From Dehalococcoidia bacterium SM23_28_2 (GTDB lineage: Bacteria > Chloroflexota > Dehalococcoidia > SM23-28-2), in assembly GCA_001303545.1 (NCBI GenBank), contig LJUA01000040.1:1-15221 (forward strand): 15,221 nucleotides of DNA, in the 5' to 3' direction. This document shows positions 1 to 6,345 of this stretch, in pieces. Position 1 is the stretch's first letter; the number at the start of each line of letters is the position of its first letter. The position numbers and the translations under genes are program-made. Under the pieces are notes generated by a model that had not been told where the DNA came from, searched no databases, and saw only the letters and a program-made list of their open reading frames with translations.

Positions 1-950
1 CAGCACAGATCATCGACGGCAAGGCGATAGCAGCTGAAATCCGCGCGGAGGTGGCCGAGCGCGTCCGCAGGCTCAAGGAGGAGCGAGGCGTTATGCCCGC
101 CCAGGCCTTCATCCTGGTGGGCGATAACCCCGCCTCCATCTCCTACGTGCGGGGCAAGGGCAACGCCTGCGAGGAGGTCGGCATCCAGTCGCAGACCATC
201 CACCTGCCGGAGTCCACCTCCGAGGCCGAGCTGCTGGAGCTTATCGCCAAAGCGAACGCCGACCCCAAGGTACACGGCATGCTCGTCCAGCTTCCCCTGC
301 CGCCGCAGATCGACGAGCAGCGGGCCACCGCCGCTATCTCCCCCGAGAAGGACGTCGACGGCCTCCACCCGATGAACGTGGGTCGCCTGTTCAAGGGCGA
401 GCCGTATCTGCTGCCCTGCACACCCGCGGGCGTCGTCGAGATGCTCATCCGCTCCGGCCACCCGCCGGACGGCAGGCACGTGGTCGTCGAGATGCTCATC
501 CGCTCCGGCCACCCGCCGGACGGCAGGCACGTGGTCATCTGCGGTCGCTCCAACCTTGTCGGCCGGCCGCTGGCGGCCATACTTATCCAGAAGCGCAAGG
601 GGGCCAACGCCACGGTCACCATCTGCCACACGGGGACGAAGGACCTGGCTTACCACAGCCGCCAAGCGGACATCGTGGTGGCGGCCATGGGCAGAGCGAA
701 GGCGATAACCGCCGACATGGTGCGCGAGGGCACGGTGGTCATCGACGTGGGGATCAACCGCGTGGAGGACGCCACTCGCAAGAGCGGCTATCGGCTGGTG
801 GGCGACGTCGACTTCGAGGCGGTGGCCGAGAAGGCGGCGGCGATCACCCCCGTGCCCGGCGGCGTCGGCCCGATGACGGTGGCCATGCTCCTGACGAACA
901 CGGTGAGGGCGGCGGAAGCCCTGACGGCGGGAGAAGCGAACCGCAAGTGA
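1..950 (+). CDS. folD: FolD, bifunctional methylene-THF dehydrogenase / methenyl-THF cyclohydrolase (5' partial, internal duplication)
   Basis: This cytoplasmic enzyme of one-carbon metabolism oxidises 5,10-methylene-THF with NADP and hydrolyses the product to 10-formyl-THF. The reading frame is already open at base 3 and reads AQIIDGKAIAAEIRAEVAE, the usual FolD N-terminus, so the true start lies just outside the window; the GTG at 51 is internal. Visible landmarks are the catalytic Tyr-Val-x-x-Lys (about residues 48-52 of the visible part), VQLPLP, EKDVDG, PCTPAG, the Rossmann motif GRSNLVGRP and the C-terminal PVPGGVGPMT. The oddity is an exact 17-residue repeat (residues 144-160 and 161-177) between the catalytic domain and the nucleotide-binding domain. 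It makes the protein about 17 residues longer than expected. The reading frame is intact, so a product is possible, but its activity is uncertain. Family assignment is secure. Confidence 0.96.
   Translation, partial: AQIIDGKAIAAEIRAEVAERVRRLKEERGVMPAQAFILVGDNPASISYVRGKGNACEEVGIQSQTIHLPESTSEAELLELIAKANADPKVHGMLVQLPLPPQIDEQRATAAISPEKDVDGLHPMNVGRLFKGEPYLLPCTPAGVVEMLIRSGHPPDGRHVVVEMLIRSGHPPDGRHVVICGRSNLVGRPLAAILIQKRKGANATVTICHTGTKDLAYHSRQADIVVAAMGRAKAITADMVREGTVVIDVGINRVEDATRKSGYRLVGDVDFEAVAEKAAAITPVPGGVGPMTVAMLLTNTVRAAEALTAGEANRK
432..536 (+). repeat. Exact 51-bp in-frame tandem duplication inside folD
   Basis: Bases 432-482 and 483-533 are identical, and three further bases match. Each unit encodes VVEMLIRSGHPPDGRHV. 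Ordinary FolD proteins have one copy here, linking the PCTPAG helix to the first strand of the NADP-binding domain. Perfect identity means the event is recent or an assembly error. Confidence 0.97.
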
Positions 951-2135
951 CGGGCGTTCTGCACTGTTTGGGCCGAGGCGAGCCTCTAACTGCACCGCTA
1001 CTGATCTGGCTCCGAGCGCGAACACGGCAACGAACTTGACCTCAACGGCCACCGCAACCGACGAAAGCCCAACGCTTAGCAGAACGACCACCGGTGGATG
1101 CACGATGTAGGCCGCGAACGAGGATCGTCCGAGTGCTCGTGTGAATCGTGTGGCGTAATCCCAGCGTCTTCGGAACCATTCGAGCACCCAAAGCGACATC
1201 CCGATAGCAATCACGCCTTCAACCAATGGGAGGATGGCTGCCTGCGGATGGAGGCCGCCAAGGAAGGGGTTATCATCGCCGCCCAGGCCGATCGCGCCCA
1301 GGACAAAGAGCATTGCCACGCCTGTCACCGCCGCAAGTCCGCAGTTCCGCCACAACGGCCCCGGCAAGGCATTGTCGAGCCAGCCTCGCTCCGCCGCTAC
1401 CACGCCGAGCCCGAACATCGCAATCATTTGTGGAAACTCCCACAGGTTCAGGCCGAACAAACTGTTTGATCCGAACGGCCAGATAAGCCGAACAAGGAAC
1501 GATCCGACAGCGATGAACGCTCCCAAGCTCAGCAATTGAGCCGAGCCCAGCGTTCCACCCCGCCCCTTTCCCGGCGGCCCGACCGAACGCCAGCCCGCGT
1601 ACGCGAGCGAGAAAGCGAGGAGCGCCGCCACGAACCACATGATGCTGAGATCCCAGTCTTCTCGCCACCATCGACTCAGATAATCGATTGGTCCAAGCCC
1701 TCCACCCATTCCGCGGTAGCCGATGAAGTCCGTGAGCGGGTCGAAGACGAGAAGGAACACCAGCAAGGGGAGTCCGAGGCGCATCAGGCGGCTAACCGCA
1801 AAACTGCGCGGGCCTTTCCGACCTAACGACGGCGGCGTGTAGAGGCCTGCGACGAGGAAAAGGAGACCCATTCCAAACAAAAGGCCTGTTCCGATAATCA
1901 CTCCGAACAGCGCCTCGCTTGCTGCCGTGGGCGTCCGTTCCTCGTAGTACCAGTCGACATCAAGGATGTAGGCGGTACTGACATGGGCCGCGATCACGCC
2001 TACAATCACGGCCACGCGCAGATTGTCGACCCACGCCTGGCGTGGCACGGCGACGGCAGGCAGACACCCCTCGCCATCGAGGCGACTCGCAACGCGAGGC
2101 ACTCGACCGCCGTCAGCGGCATTCCACGCGCTCAT
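951..2135 (-). pseudogene. Acyltransferase family 3 membrane protein, 3' end lost (no in-frame stop)
   Basis: Translating the minus strand from the ATG at 2135-2133 gives a hydrophobic protein starting MSAWNAADGG. It continues with WVDNLRVAVIVGVIAAH, which contains the R-x10-H signature of acyltransferase-3 proteins (Arg40, His51). Many membrane segments follow, then a family-like C-terminal segment (SSFAAYIVHPPVVVLLS). Such proteins transfer acyl groups to surface or secreted glycans. Homology fades at about position 1010, in the last helix. No in-frame stop follows: the frame reads through the 3' flank and the whole antisense of folD, because folD uses no TTA, CTA or TCA codon. I end the feature at the folD boundary; about 378 codons look genuine. 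A TGA lies just upstream of the start, and the first 30 residues are atypical of the family. Either the gene is truncated, or a frameshift hides its stop. Function may be lost. Confidence 0.8.
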
Positions 2136-2143
2136 CGTCAGGC

Positions 2144-2152
2144 ATCATACCA
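2144..2152 (-). promoter_or_regulatory. Extended -10 promoter for the acyltransferase gene, possibly leaderless
   Basis: On the minus strand TGG-TATGAT forms an extended -10 (TGnTATAAT-like) ending 8 nt before the ATG at 2135. No Shine-Dalgarno sequence is visible. Transcription from this -10 would begin at or almost at the start codon, giving a leaderless mRNA. This is inference from motif and spacing only. Confidence 0.4.
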
Positions 2153-2182
2153 TTTTCAACCGCCGACGACGGTGCGGTGGCA

Positions 2183-2270
2183 CGCCCGACTCATCCCGCT
2201 TCACTTCTGATCGACCGTCTGATACCCTTGCCTGTGGAGGATCAGGCATGTCCACCGGCGCTCGCACGGG
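2183..2270 (+). repeat. DUF763-leader repeat, copy A (promoter, RBS and first codons)
   Basis: Bases 2183-2238 match 4773-4828 (copy B) at 50 of 56 positions. Bases 2241-2270 are identical to 11050-11079 at the start of the intact DUF763 gene, and the match extends upstream with substitutions but no gaps. A promoter-like pair, TTCACT (2200-2205) and TACCCT (2223-2228) with a 17-bp spacer, is preserved at the same place in all three copies. GGAGG (2236-2240) precedes the ATG at 2248. The copy was probably left by duplication during insertion of neighbouring DNA. Confidence 0.85.
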
Positions 2271-2307
2271 CGGGGGCCAGGTGCCGCTGAGCTCCAGCCC
2301 CTCTTAA
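2248..2307 (+). pseudogene. 5' remnant of a DUF763 gene (19 codons)
   Basis: A strong GGAGG and an ATG open a frame reading MSTGARTGGGQVPLSSSPS followed by TAA. The intact DUF763 protein begins MSTGARTGVAQLPLHYG, so homology covers about 14 codons before the sequence diverges. The promoter and RBS look intact, so a short peptide could still be made, but I see no reason to assign it a function. Confidence 0.75.
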
Positions 2308-2619
2308 TTGTCGCGTCCGACAACATTCGGTGCACGCAATGTGATTCACCCGAAGTTGTGCGCCTCTGAAGCTAGCGCATCTCCGATCCTCAGCGCAGTG
2401 AACTGCTCCGCCATCACGCTCACAGTCCCGTCCCGCTGCTGCCTCCCCACGGACGGGCGGCGTGATCATATCCTCGAAGCCGCTAGTCGGGCTCGTCCCC
2501 TTGGAGCAACCAGCCAGGGTGTACGATGCCATCTGCAGCCTTGGCAGACAGACTCATAGCGGAGTGAATTGAGCTGCTCAGCGCGCAGACGGTCTTCCAA
2601 GCGAGCCGGACGGGTGTGG

Positions 2620-2643
2620 GTCGTCAGCAACTTTCGGACTTTT
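2620..2643 (-). repeat. Fragment repeated in inverted orientation at 4524-4547
   Basis: The reverse complement of these 24 bases matches 4524-4547 at 22 positions. The wider reading frames also agree: this side reads CPARTGQKSPKVADD, the other CPLEKGRKSAKVAED, with several synonymous codon differences. That pattern suggests two diverged copies of a once-coding sequence. The family was not recognised. Confidence 0.6.
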
Positions 2644-2722
2644 CTGTCCCGTTCGCGCAGGGCATCGTGGTCGAGTACCGAATATGGCTCGAGGACGAAG
2701 CTTGCAGCTGGATCTGGCAGTC

Positions 2723-2751
2723 TTGACTTTTTCAGGGACCTGTCCTAGTCT
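2723..2751 (+). promoter_or_regulatory. Sigma-70-like promoter candidate pointing towards the paired hairpins
   Basis: TTGACT (2723-2728) and TAGTCT (2746-2751) are separated by 17 bp. No plausible coding start follows on this strand. The downstream sequence contains the two GNRA-loop hairpins and then runs antisense to the pentapeptide-repeat gene. It may drive a small RNA; a chance match is possible. Confidence 0.4.
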
Positions 2752-2830
2752 TGCAGTGCGACGCATGTCTCGTCTGGCCAGTCGGGCGGAGGATGTGTCC
2801 TTACATGGGGTGCGCAGGGTAGGCCAACGT

Positions 2831-2880
2831 TCGTCGGGCAACCGGCGAGGGTGAGCCATCGTTCACCGGGTAACCGGTGG
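2831..2880 (+). ncRNA. Two tandem GNRA-loop hairpins, candidate small structured RNA
   Basis: Hairpin 1 (2831-2848) is TCGTCGG-GCAA-CCGGCGA; hairpin 2 (2863-2880) is TCACCGG-GTAA-CCGGTGG. They are imperfect direct repeats with a 32-bp period. Stem differences keep pairing: G-C becomes A-T, U.G becomes C-G, and U-A becomes U.G. Both loops fit GNRA. Wobble pairs and GNRA loops exist only in plus-strand RNA; on the minus strand they become A.C mismatches and UUGC/UUAC loops. A plus-strand promoter-like site ends 80 bases upstream. The alternative is a terminator or 3' element of the leftward pentapeptide gene, which ends at 2902, but no T-run is present. Confidence 0.4.
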
Positions 2881-2901
2881 GGGATTCCCAAGCGCGCCCC
2901 T

Positions 2902-4155
2902 TCATGTGCTGTGAGAGGCTGACGCGTCCGAAATAGCGTTCAGCTTTTCACTGACGGCAGCTGTGAAGTGGGCATTCCGCCAGTTTTTCGCTCCCTTAGC
3001 TATGCTCTTCAACGCGGCGCTGTCGAACATGGCGTCGGCGAAGAAAGCATCGTTGATGTCAGCATTCCAGAATCTCGCCCCTTGAAGTGCGGCGCGCTGC
3101 AGGTGAGCGCCTTGGAGCCGCGCATCCTCGAATTGCGCTTCGATCAACTGAGCTTCCTCTAGACGCGCTGACACGAGATTTGCGCGATGAAACAGCGCTC
3201 CCCGGCAGCGCGCTTCTCGTAGCCGCGCCTCCTCCAGGTTGGCGTCTGTTAGACGAGCCCTTTCAAGATTGATGGCTATGCCGCCACATCTGAAGAGGTT
3301 CGTGCCAGTCAGATTGGCCCCGCGCATTCGAGCATAGCCTAGGTCGGCCTCCTGCAGGTCGAGTCCGGAAAGGTCCACACGATCCAGCGATGCCCGGGAA
3401 AGGTCGAGCAGATACCGCCTGGCCGCCTGACTGGCAGACGGGAGTCGCAGACGGATGGACTGTTCAAAGACATTGACAAGGAGATCGTTGACTGGCTGCT
3501 CATGCTCGATCTTCAGGTTGGCGAGAACGACCATGTACACCTGATCGTGAAACCTGGAGTACTCTGGTCTGAGGAAAGTCGCAAGGGAAACAGCAGCGCT
3601 GGCCTGAAGGGCGGGGCTTGCGGAGCCTAGGTTTTCCACAACCTTCGTGAAGTTCTGGTCGAACCGACGCTGATTCTCGAGCGCTTGCTCATGCCTATCC
3701 TTAATGCGCTGGTCGAACCGACGCTGATTCTCGAGCGCTTGCTCATGCCTATCCTGGATGCGCTGCTGGGCACTCGTGGAGATCTGCTTCCATACTGTGG
3801 CGAAGAGCCCCGCGACAGCCACGATTGCAGTCAGGAAGGGCGCATAGGAAAGCAGGAGGCCCCACCCGCTGCCGGCAGACCTGTTTTCAAGCTCAAGCTT
3901 GACGGTCTCCTGTCGAAGCTTCTCGACCTCAAGGTCTGACTTACTCAAGGCGCTGAGCCTATCCTGGATGTCGGGGACCGGGGTATCCTCCCATGGTGGA
4001 TTCAGAAGAAGCAGCGTCAGGAGAGTAAGAATAGCTACCAGCAGTAATGCCAACCCTACGGGCAGTATCCATCCAAGCCTGAACTGCTCGTCGGACGCTT
4101 GCGTTCGCGAAGTGCTGGCCGCATCTTGTGGCGGCACGTCCTGTAGACCTGTCAC
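2902..4155 (-). CDS. Membrane-anchored pentapeptide-repeat protein with duplicated coiled coil
   Basis: The 417-residue product starts at a GTG; no ATG lies upstream of the membrane segments. Residues about 28-50 form a strongly hydrophobic helix followed by a short linker and charged helix, and residues about 98-122 form a second membrane segment. Next is a charged coiled coil containing an 18-residue repeat (DRHEQALENQRRFDQ twice), then a helical segment, and from about residue 250 many A(D/N)LxxA-type pentapeptide repeats forming a right-handed beta-helix. The repeats are scaffolds for protein contacts; no catalytic residue is visible. The domain order suggests a membrane-tethered cytoplasmic scaffold. 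It lies 10 bp behind the truncated zinc-ribbon ORF and probably shares its promoter. The family is clear, the role unknown. Confidence 0.9.
   Translation of the reverse strand: MTGLQDVPPQDAASTSRTQASDEQFRLGWILPVGLALLLVAILTLLTLLLLNPPWEDTPVPDIQDRLSALSKSDLEVEKLRQETVKLELENRSAGSGWGLLLSYAPFLTAIVAVAGLFATVWKQISTSAQQRIQDRHEQALENQRRFDQRIKDRHEQALENQRRFDQNFTKVVENLGSASPALQASAAVSLATFLRPEYSRFHDQVYMVVLANLKIEHEQPVNDLLVNVFEQSIRLRLPSASQAARRYLLDLSRASLDRVDLSGLDLQEADLGYARMRGANLTGTNLFRCGGIAINLERARLTDANLEEARLREARCRGALFHRANLVSARLEEAQLIEAQFEDARLQGAHLQRAALQGARFWNADINDAFFADAMFDSAALKSIAKGAKNWRNAHFTAAVSEKLNAISDASASHST
3655..3762 (-). repeat. 54-bp tandem duplication in the coiled-coil segment
   Basis: Units 3655-3708 and 3709-3762 agree at 52 of 54 positions. 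The two differences fall next to each other and change Lys to Gln plus one synonymous Ile codon. The in-frame unit of 18 residues fits about five helical turns, so the duplication lengthens the coiled coil without breaking it. Confidence 0.95.
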
Positions 4156-4165
4156 TCCAGTCGCC

Positions 4166-4327
4166 TTACGGCCTGCCCCAGGGCGAAACCAGAGGAATGA
4201 AGAACAGGCTCAGCGAACGTGGGACATGATAGACCATATGGAACTGCACGCTGTTACAGACCGCACAGGGTGGGTGCCACTCACCGCACAGCATGAGCTC
4301 CCTGCGCCAGCCCAAGAAGATAAACAT
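4166..4327 (-). CDS. Truncated zinc-ribbon small protein (53 aa)
   Basis: An ATG at 4327 opens a frame reading MFIFLGWRRELMLCGEW, then a single CAVC knuckle, and later LFFIPLVSPWGR before TAA. The pattern Phe-rich start, CxxC, then a hydrophobic LFFIP segment resembles small bacterial zinc-ribbon proteins, in which a second CxxC normally follows about 15 residues later. Here the stop comes first, so half of the metal site is missing. A GAGAG sequence about 8 nt upstream can serve as RBS, and a good promoter lies about 40 bp further upstream. The pentapeptide gene begins 10 bp after the stop, so this ORF may now act mainly as a translated leader. It is too short for many gene finders; the family match is from memory of the motif order. 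Confidence 0.5.
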   Translation of the reverse strand: MFIFLGWRRELMLCGEWHPPCAVCNSVQFHMVYHVPRSLSLFFIPLVSPWGRP

Positions 4328-4369
4328 GGTCTATCTCTCAGCCTTCAGTTCCAGATTGTGGACGCACCT

Positions 4370-4398
4370 ATTCTATTCGCAGTCGCGACGCTTGGCAA
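4370..4398 (-). promoter_or_regulatory. Sigma-70-like promoter of the zinc-ribbon / pentapeptide operon
   Basis: On the minus strand TTGCCA (4398-4393) and TAGAAT (4375-4370) are separated by exactly 17 bp. The predicted transcript start is about 35 nt before the ATG at 4327. Both boxes match the consensus at five of six positions. Confidence 0.6.
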
Positions 4399-4523
4399 GG
4401 GAAGAAGCTCCCTTCATCACCACCACGAACCATACGACGACATTAGCCAGCAGGAGCGTCCCGCTATCTAAGCTCGGGTGCCGAGCGAGATGCGGGCCTG
4501 AGTGTCCATTAGAAAAGGGGCGC

Positions 4524-4547
4524 AAAAGTGCGAAAGTTGCTGAAGAC
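4524..4547 (+). repeat. Second copy of the inverted fragment at 2620-2643
   Basis: Twenty-two of 24 bases match the reverse complement of 2620-2643. The plus-strand frame around it reads CPLEKGRKSAKVAED. With its partner it flanks the zinc-ribbon/pentapeptide cassette in inverted orientation. It lacks features that would define it as an IS end. Confidence 0.6.
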
Positions 4548-4772
4548 ACGCAGGCGCGTCTCTATAGCAATGAGTCTAATCGTCGGGTAGGCCGAACAGG
4601 GGCAAGCGCCCCCTATCTAGAAGGCCATGATCTTTGCTAGGGGCAATCTGAGGACATGTCGGAAAGAGCATCTGGTTTCCCGCGATCGAGACGCTGGCGA
4701 ACGCTTTCGCCGGTTCGCGTTAGCGATGGGCTGGGAAGCGGCGCTCCTAACCTCAGGGAACGCGCGGGACTG

Positions 4773-4828
4773 CGCCTGACTCATCCCATTTCACTTCCTA
4801 TCGGCCGTCTGATACCCTTGCCTGTGGA
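4773..4828 (+). repeat. DUF763-leader repeat, copy B (promoter part only)
   Basis: It matches copy A (2183-2238) at 50 of 56 positions, including TTCACT (4790-4795), a 17-bp spacer and TACCCT (4813-4818). Homology stops abruptly after GTGGA, so the RBS and start codon are missing. It lies upstream of the plus-strand glycosyltransferase and could add transcription to it. Confidence 0.8.
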
Positions 4829-4972
4829 CTTAATCCATCTCGCCGAATGAGGCGTGACTACGTGCTGTCCTGCAAGACGGGCCAGGTGCCTCGCATCGAA
4901 GCCAAATACCGATGGGGTAGGCGGGCCTGCAACGTAGAAGCGCTCCTCCCTTTCTGCATCGGCGAGCACAGG

Positions 4973-5000
4973 TTGATCTAGCCGCTCTGGGCGCTAGAAT
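4973..5000 (+). promoter_or_regulatory. Sigma-70-like promoter of the plus-strand glycosyltransferase
   Basis: TTGATC (4973-4978), a 16-bp spacer and TAGAAT (4995-5000) lie about 55 bp before the ATG at 5055, giving a leader of roughly 48 nt. Confidence 0.5.
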
Positions 5001-5054
5001 ACACACTGATAACTCACGTTCAGCAAGGCTAGGTTAAATCCCAGAGGTTGGCCG

Positions 5055-6290
5055 ATGAAAGTCGCCATCGTGCATTATAGCTGTCCCCCGGTCATAGGCG
5101 GGGTAGAGATCGTGATCGACCTGCAGGCCCGGTTCCTGGCGCGGCAGGGATTCGAGGTGACCATCGTGGCCGGTCGGGGGAACCAGATGGGCGGTATCAG
5201 GGCCGCTATTCTTCCCGAGCTCTCCTCCGAGTACCCACCCTATGCCAAGATGGAACCGCAGCTCAGAGAGGGCCAGGTACCGGACGAGTTCTCCGCTCTC
5301 AAGGACAAGATCAGAGAGAAGCTGCGACCCCTTCTTGCGGATGCTCAATGTTGCATCATCCACAACCTTCTCACTATGCACCTCAATCTTGCCGCCACCG
5401 CCGCCCTGGCCGAGCTGGCCGCCGAGAAGACGAGCCGCTACCTGGCCTGGACTCACGACGCCACCTATCTCGACCCCGACTGCGCTATCCCTCACTACGG
5501 CTACCCCTGGGATATCCTTCGAAGGCCCGTGCCCGGCGTGACCTATGTGGCCATCAGCGATTTCCGACGCAAGAACCTGGCCAAGCTCTTTGGTGTTCCC
5601 GCATCTCGCATCACGGTGGTTCCCAATCCGGTGGACCTTGCGTTCTGGCTCGGCCTGTCGGAGACTGGTCGCTGGCTGCACCAGGAGCTACGTTTGTGGG
5701 ACCAGGATCTCGTCCTCTTCACCCCAACCCGCGTGTCGCGCACCAAGAACATCGACCTAGGCATCGACATTCTTCCCGAACTCAAGAAGCTGGTGGGAAA
5801 GGTCAAGCTGCTGGTCACGGGTGCTCCCGACCCCCATGCCCCCGAGGCTATCGCCCAGCTTGAGGGCCTGCGGCGAAGGGCCAAAGAGCAGGGTGTTGCC
5901 AGAGACGTTATCTTTCTGAGCACGATGACCTCTCCCGATGGTACGCCCCTGACTCGCCCGCGAGAGGTGGTACGAGACGTGTACACCCTGGTGGACGCCG
6001 TCTTCCTTCCCAGCCGTTACGAAGGCGCCTCGCTCCCCCTACTGGAGGCTGGGCTCCTGAGGCTGCCGGCTATCTGCTCGGATATCGAGGTCTTTCAGGA
6101 GGTAGCTGGGAAGGGCAACGCACTCTTTGTGTCCCTCAAAGAGCGGCCGGAGGTCATCGCAGCCAAGATCGTGGAGTTCGTCCGCTCCATTCCCACGGCG
6201 GGCCTCTATCGCCGCGTCCTCAGGGACTCCGTTTGGGAGACGACCGCTAACAGGCGCTTTCTCCTCCGTCTGCTGCGCGGGCGAAGGTGA
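5055..6290 (+). CDS. GT4-family glycosyltransferase
   Basis: The 411-residue product has a GT-B fold layout. The N-terminal half begins MKVAIVHYSCPPVIGGVE, with the Gly-Gly loop that contacts the acceptor and donor in GT4 enzymes. The C-terminal half carries VVPNPVD, FTPTRVSRTKNIDLGI and the E-x7-E signature EGASLPLLE near residue 323, whose glutamates contact the nucleotide-sugar. It would transfer a sugar from an activated donor with retention of configuration; donor and acceptor cannot be told from sequence. The ATG is preceded by AGAGG at suitable spacing. The gene stands alone on the plus strand, convergent with the glycosidase gene. No signal peptide or membrane helix is visible, so it is cytosolic or membrane-peripheral. 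Confidence 0.9.
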   Translation: MKVAIVHYSCPPVIGGVEIVIDLQARFLARQGFEVTIVAGRGNQMGGIRAAILPELSSEYPPYAKMEPQLREGQVPDEFSALKDKIREKLRPLLADAQCCIIHNLLTMHLNLAATAALAELAAEKTSRYLAWTHDATYLDPDCAIPHYGYPWDILRRPVPGVTYVAISDFRRKNLAKLFGVPASRITVVPNPVDLAFWLGLSETGRWLHQELRLWDQDLVLFTPTRVSRTKNIDLGIDILPELKKLVGKVKLLVTGAPDPHAPEAIAQLEGLRRRAKEQGVARDVIFLSTMTSPDGTPLTRPREVVRDVYTLVDAVFLPSRYEGASLPLLEAGLLRLPAICSDIEVFQEVAGKGNALFVSLKERPEVIAAKIVEFVRSIPTAGLYRRVLRDSVWETTANRRFLLRLLRGRR

Positions 6291-6294
6291 GGCC

Positions 6295-6321
6295 TGGGTC
6301 GGGTTCGGCCCGTCTGACCCA
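6295..6321. terminator. Hairpin between convergent genes, possible bidirectional terminator
   Basis: TGGGTC (6295-6300) pairs with GACCCA (6316-6321), and the loop can pair further as GGG-TTCGG-CCC. It begins 4 bp after the glycosyltransferase stop and ends 24 bp before the stop of the opposing gene. No T-run follows on either strand, so termination is inferred from position and structure. Confidence 0.4.
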
Positions 6322-6345
6322 ATGCGCTGGCAAAGGAGAGCCAGC

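Larger units (their letters stand above)
2308..2901. other. Gene-poor region with a repeat fragment, a promoter-like site and paired hairpins
   Basis: No ORF here resembles a known protein. A 93-codon minus-strand frame (2578-2859) has no recognisable domain, and its interest lies in a short segment shared with 4.5 kb. The region holds the repeat fragment at 2620-2643, a promoter-like site at 2723-2751 and two hairpins at 2831-2880, listed separately. It probably contains decayed mobile or gene fragments. Confidence 0.5.
4399..4972. other. Gene-poor region holding repeat fragments
   Basis: No convincing gene. It contains the second copy of the KSxKVAxD fragment (4524-4547), a GC-rich hairpin GGGGC-AAGC-GCCCC (4599-4612), a hairpin GGCGAA-CGCT-TTCGCC (4696-4711) and copy B of the DUF763 leader (4773-4828). 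A 44-codon frame from the ATG at 4847 has no recognisable domain and no good RBS. Confidence 0.5.

Noticed and set aside
2831..2880. CRISPR-like repeats
   Set aside because: Only two units, imperfect, with no spacer pattern and no cas gene nearby; better explained as paired hairpins.
4781..4969. 62-codon minus-strand ORF across leader copy B
   Set aside because: It crosses a repeat that is promoter DNA in the other copies, and has no RBS or recognisable domain.
5034..5681. Minus-strand ORF of 215 codons opposite the plus-strand glycosyltransferase
   Set aside because: Antisense shadow with no domain signal; the plus strand carries clear GT4 motifs.
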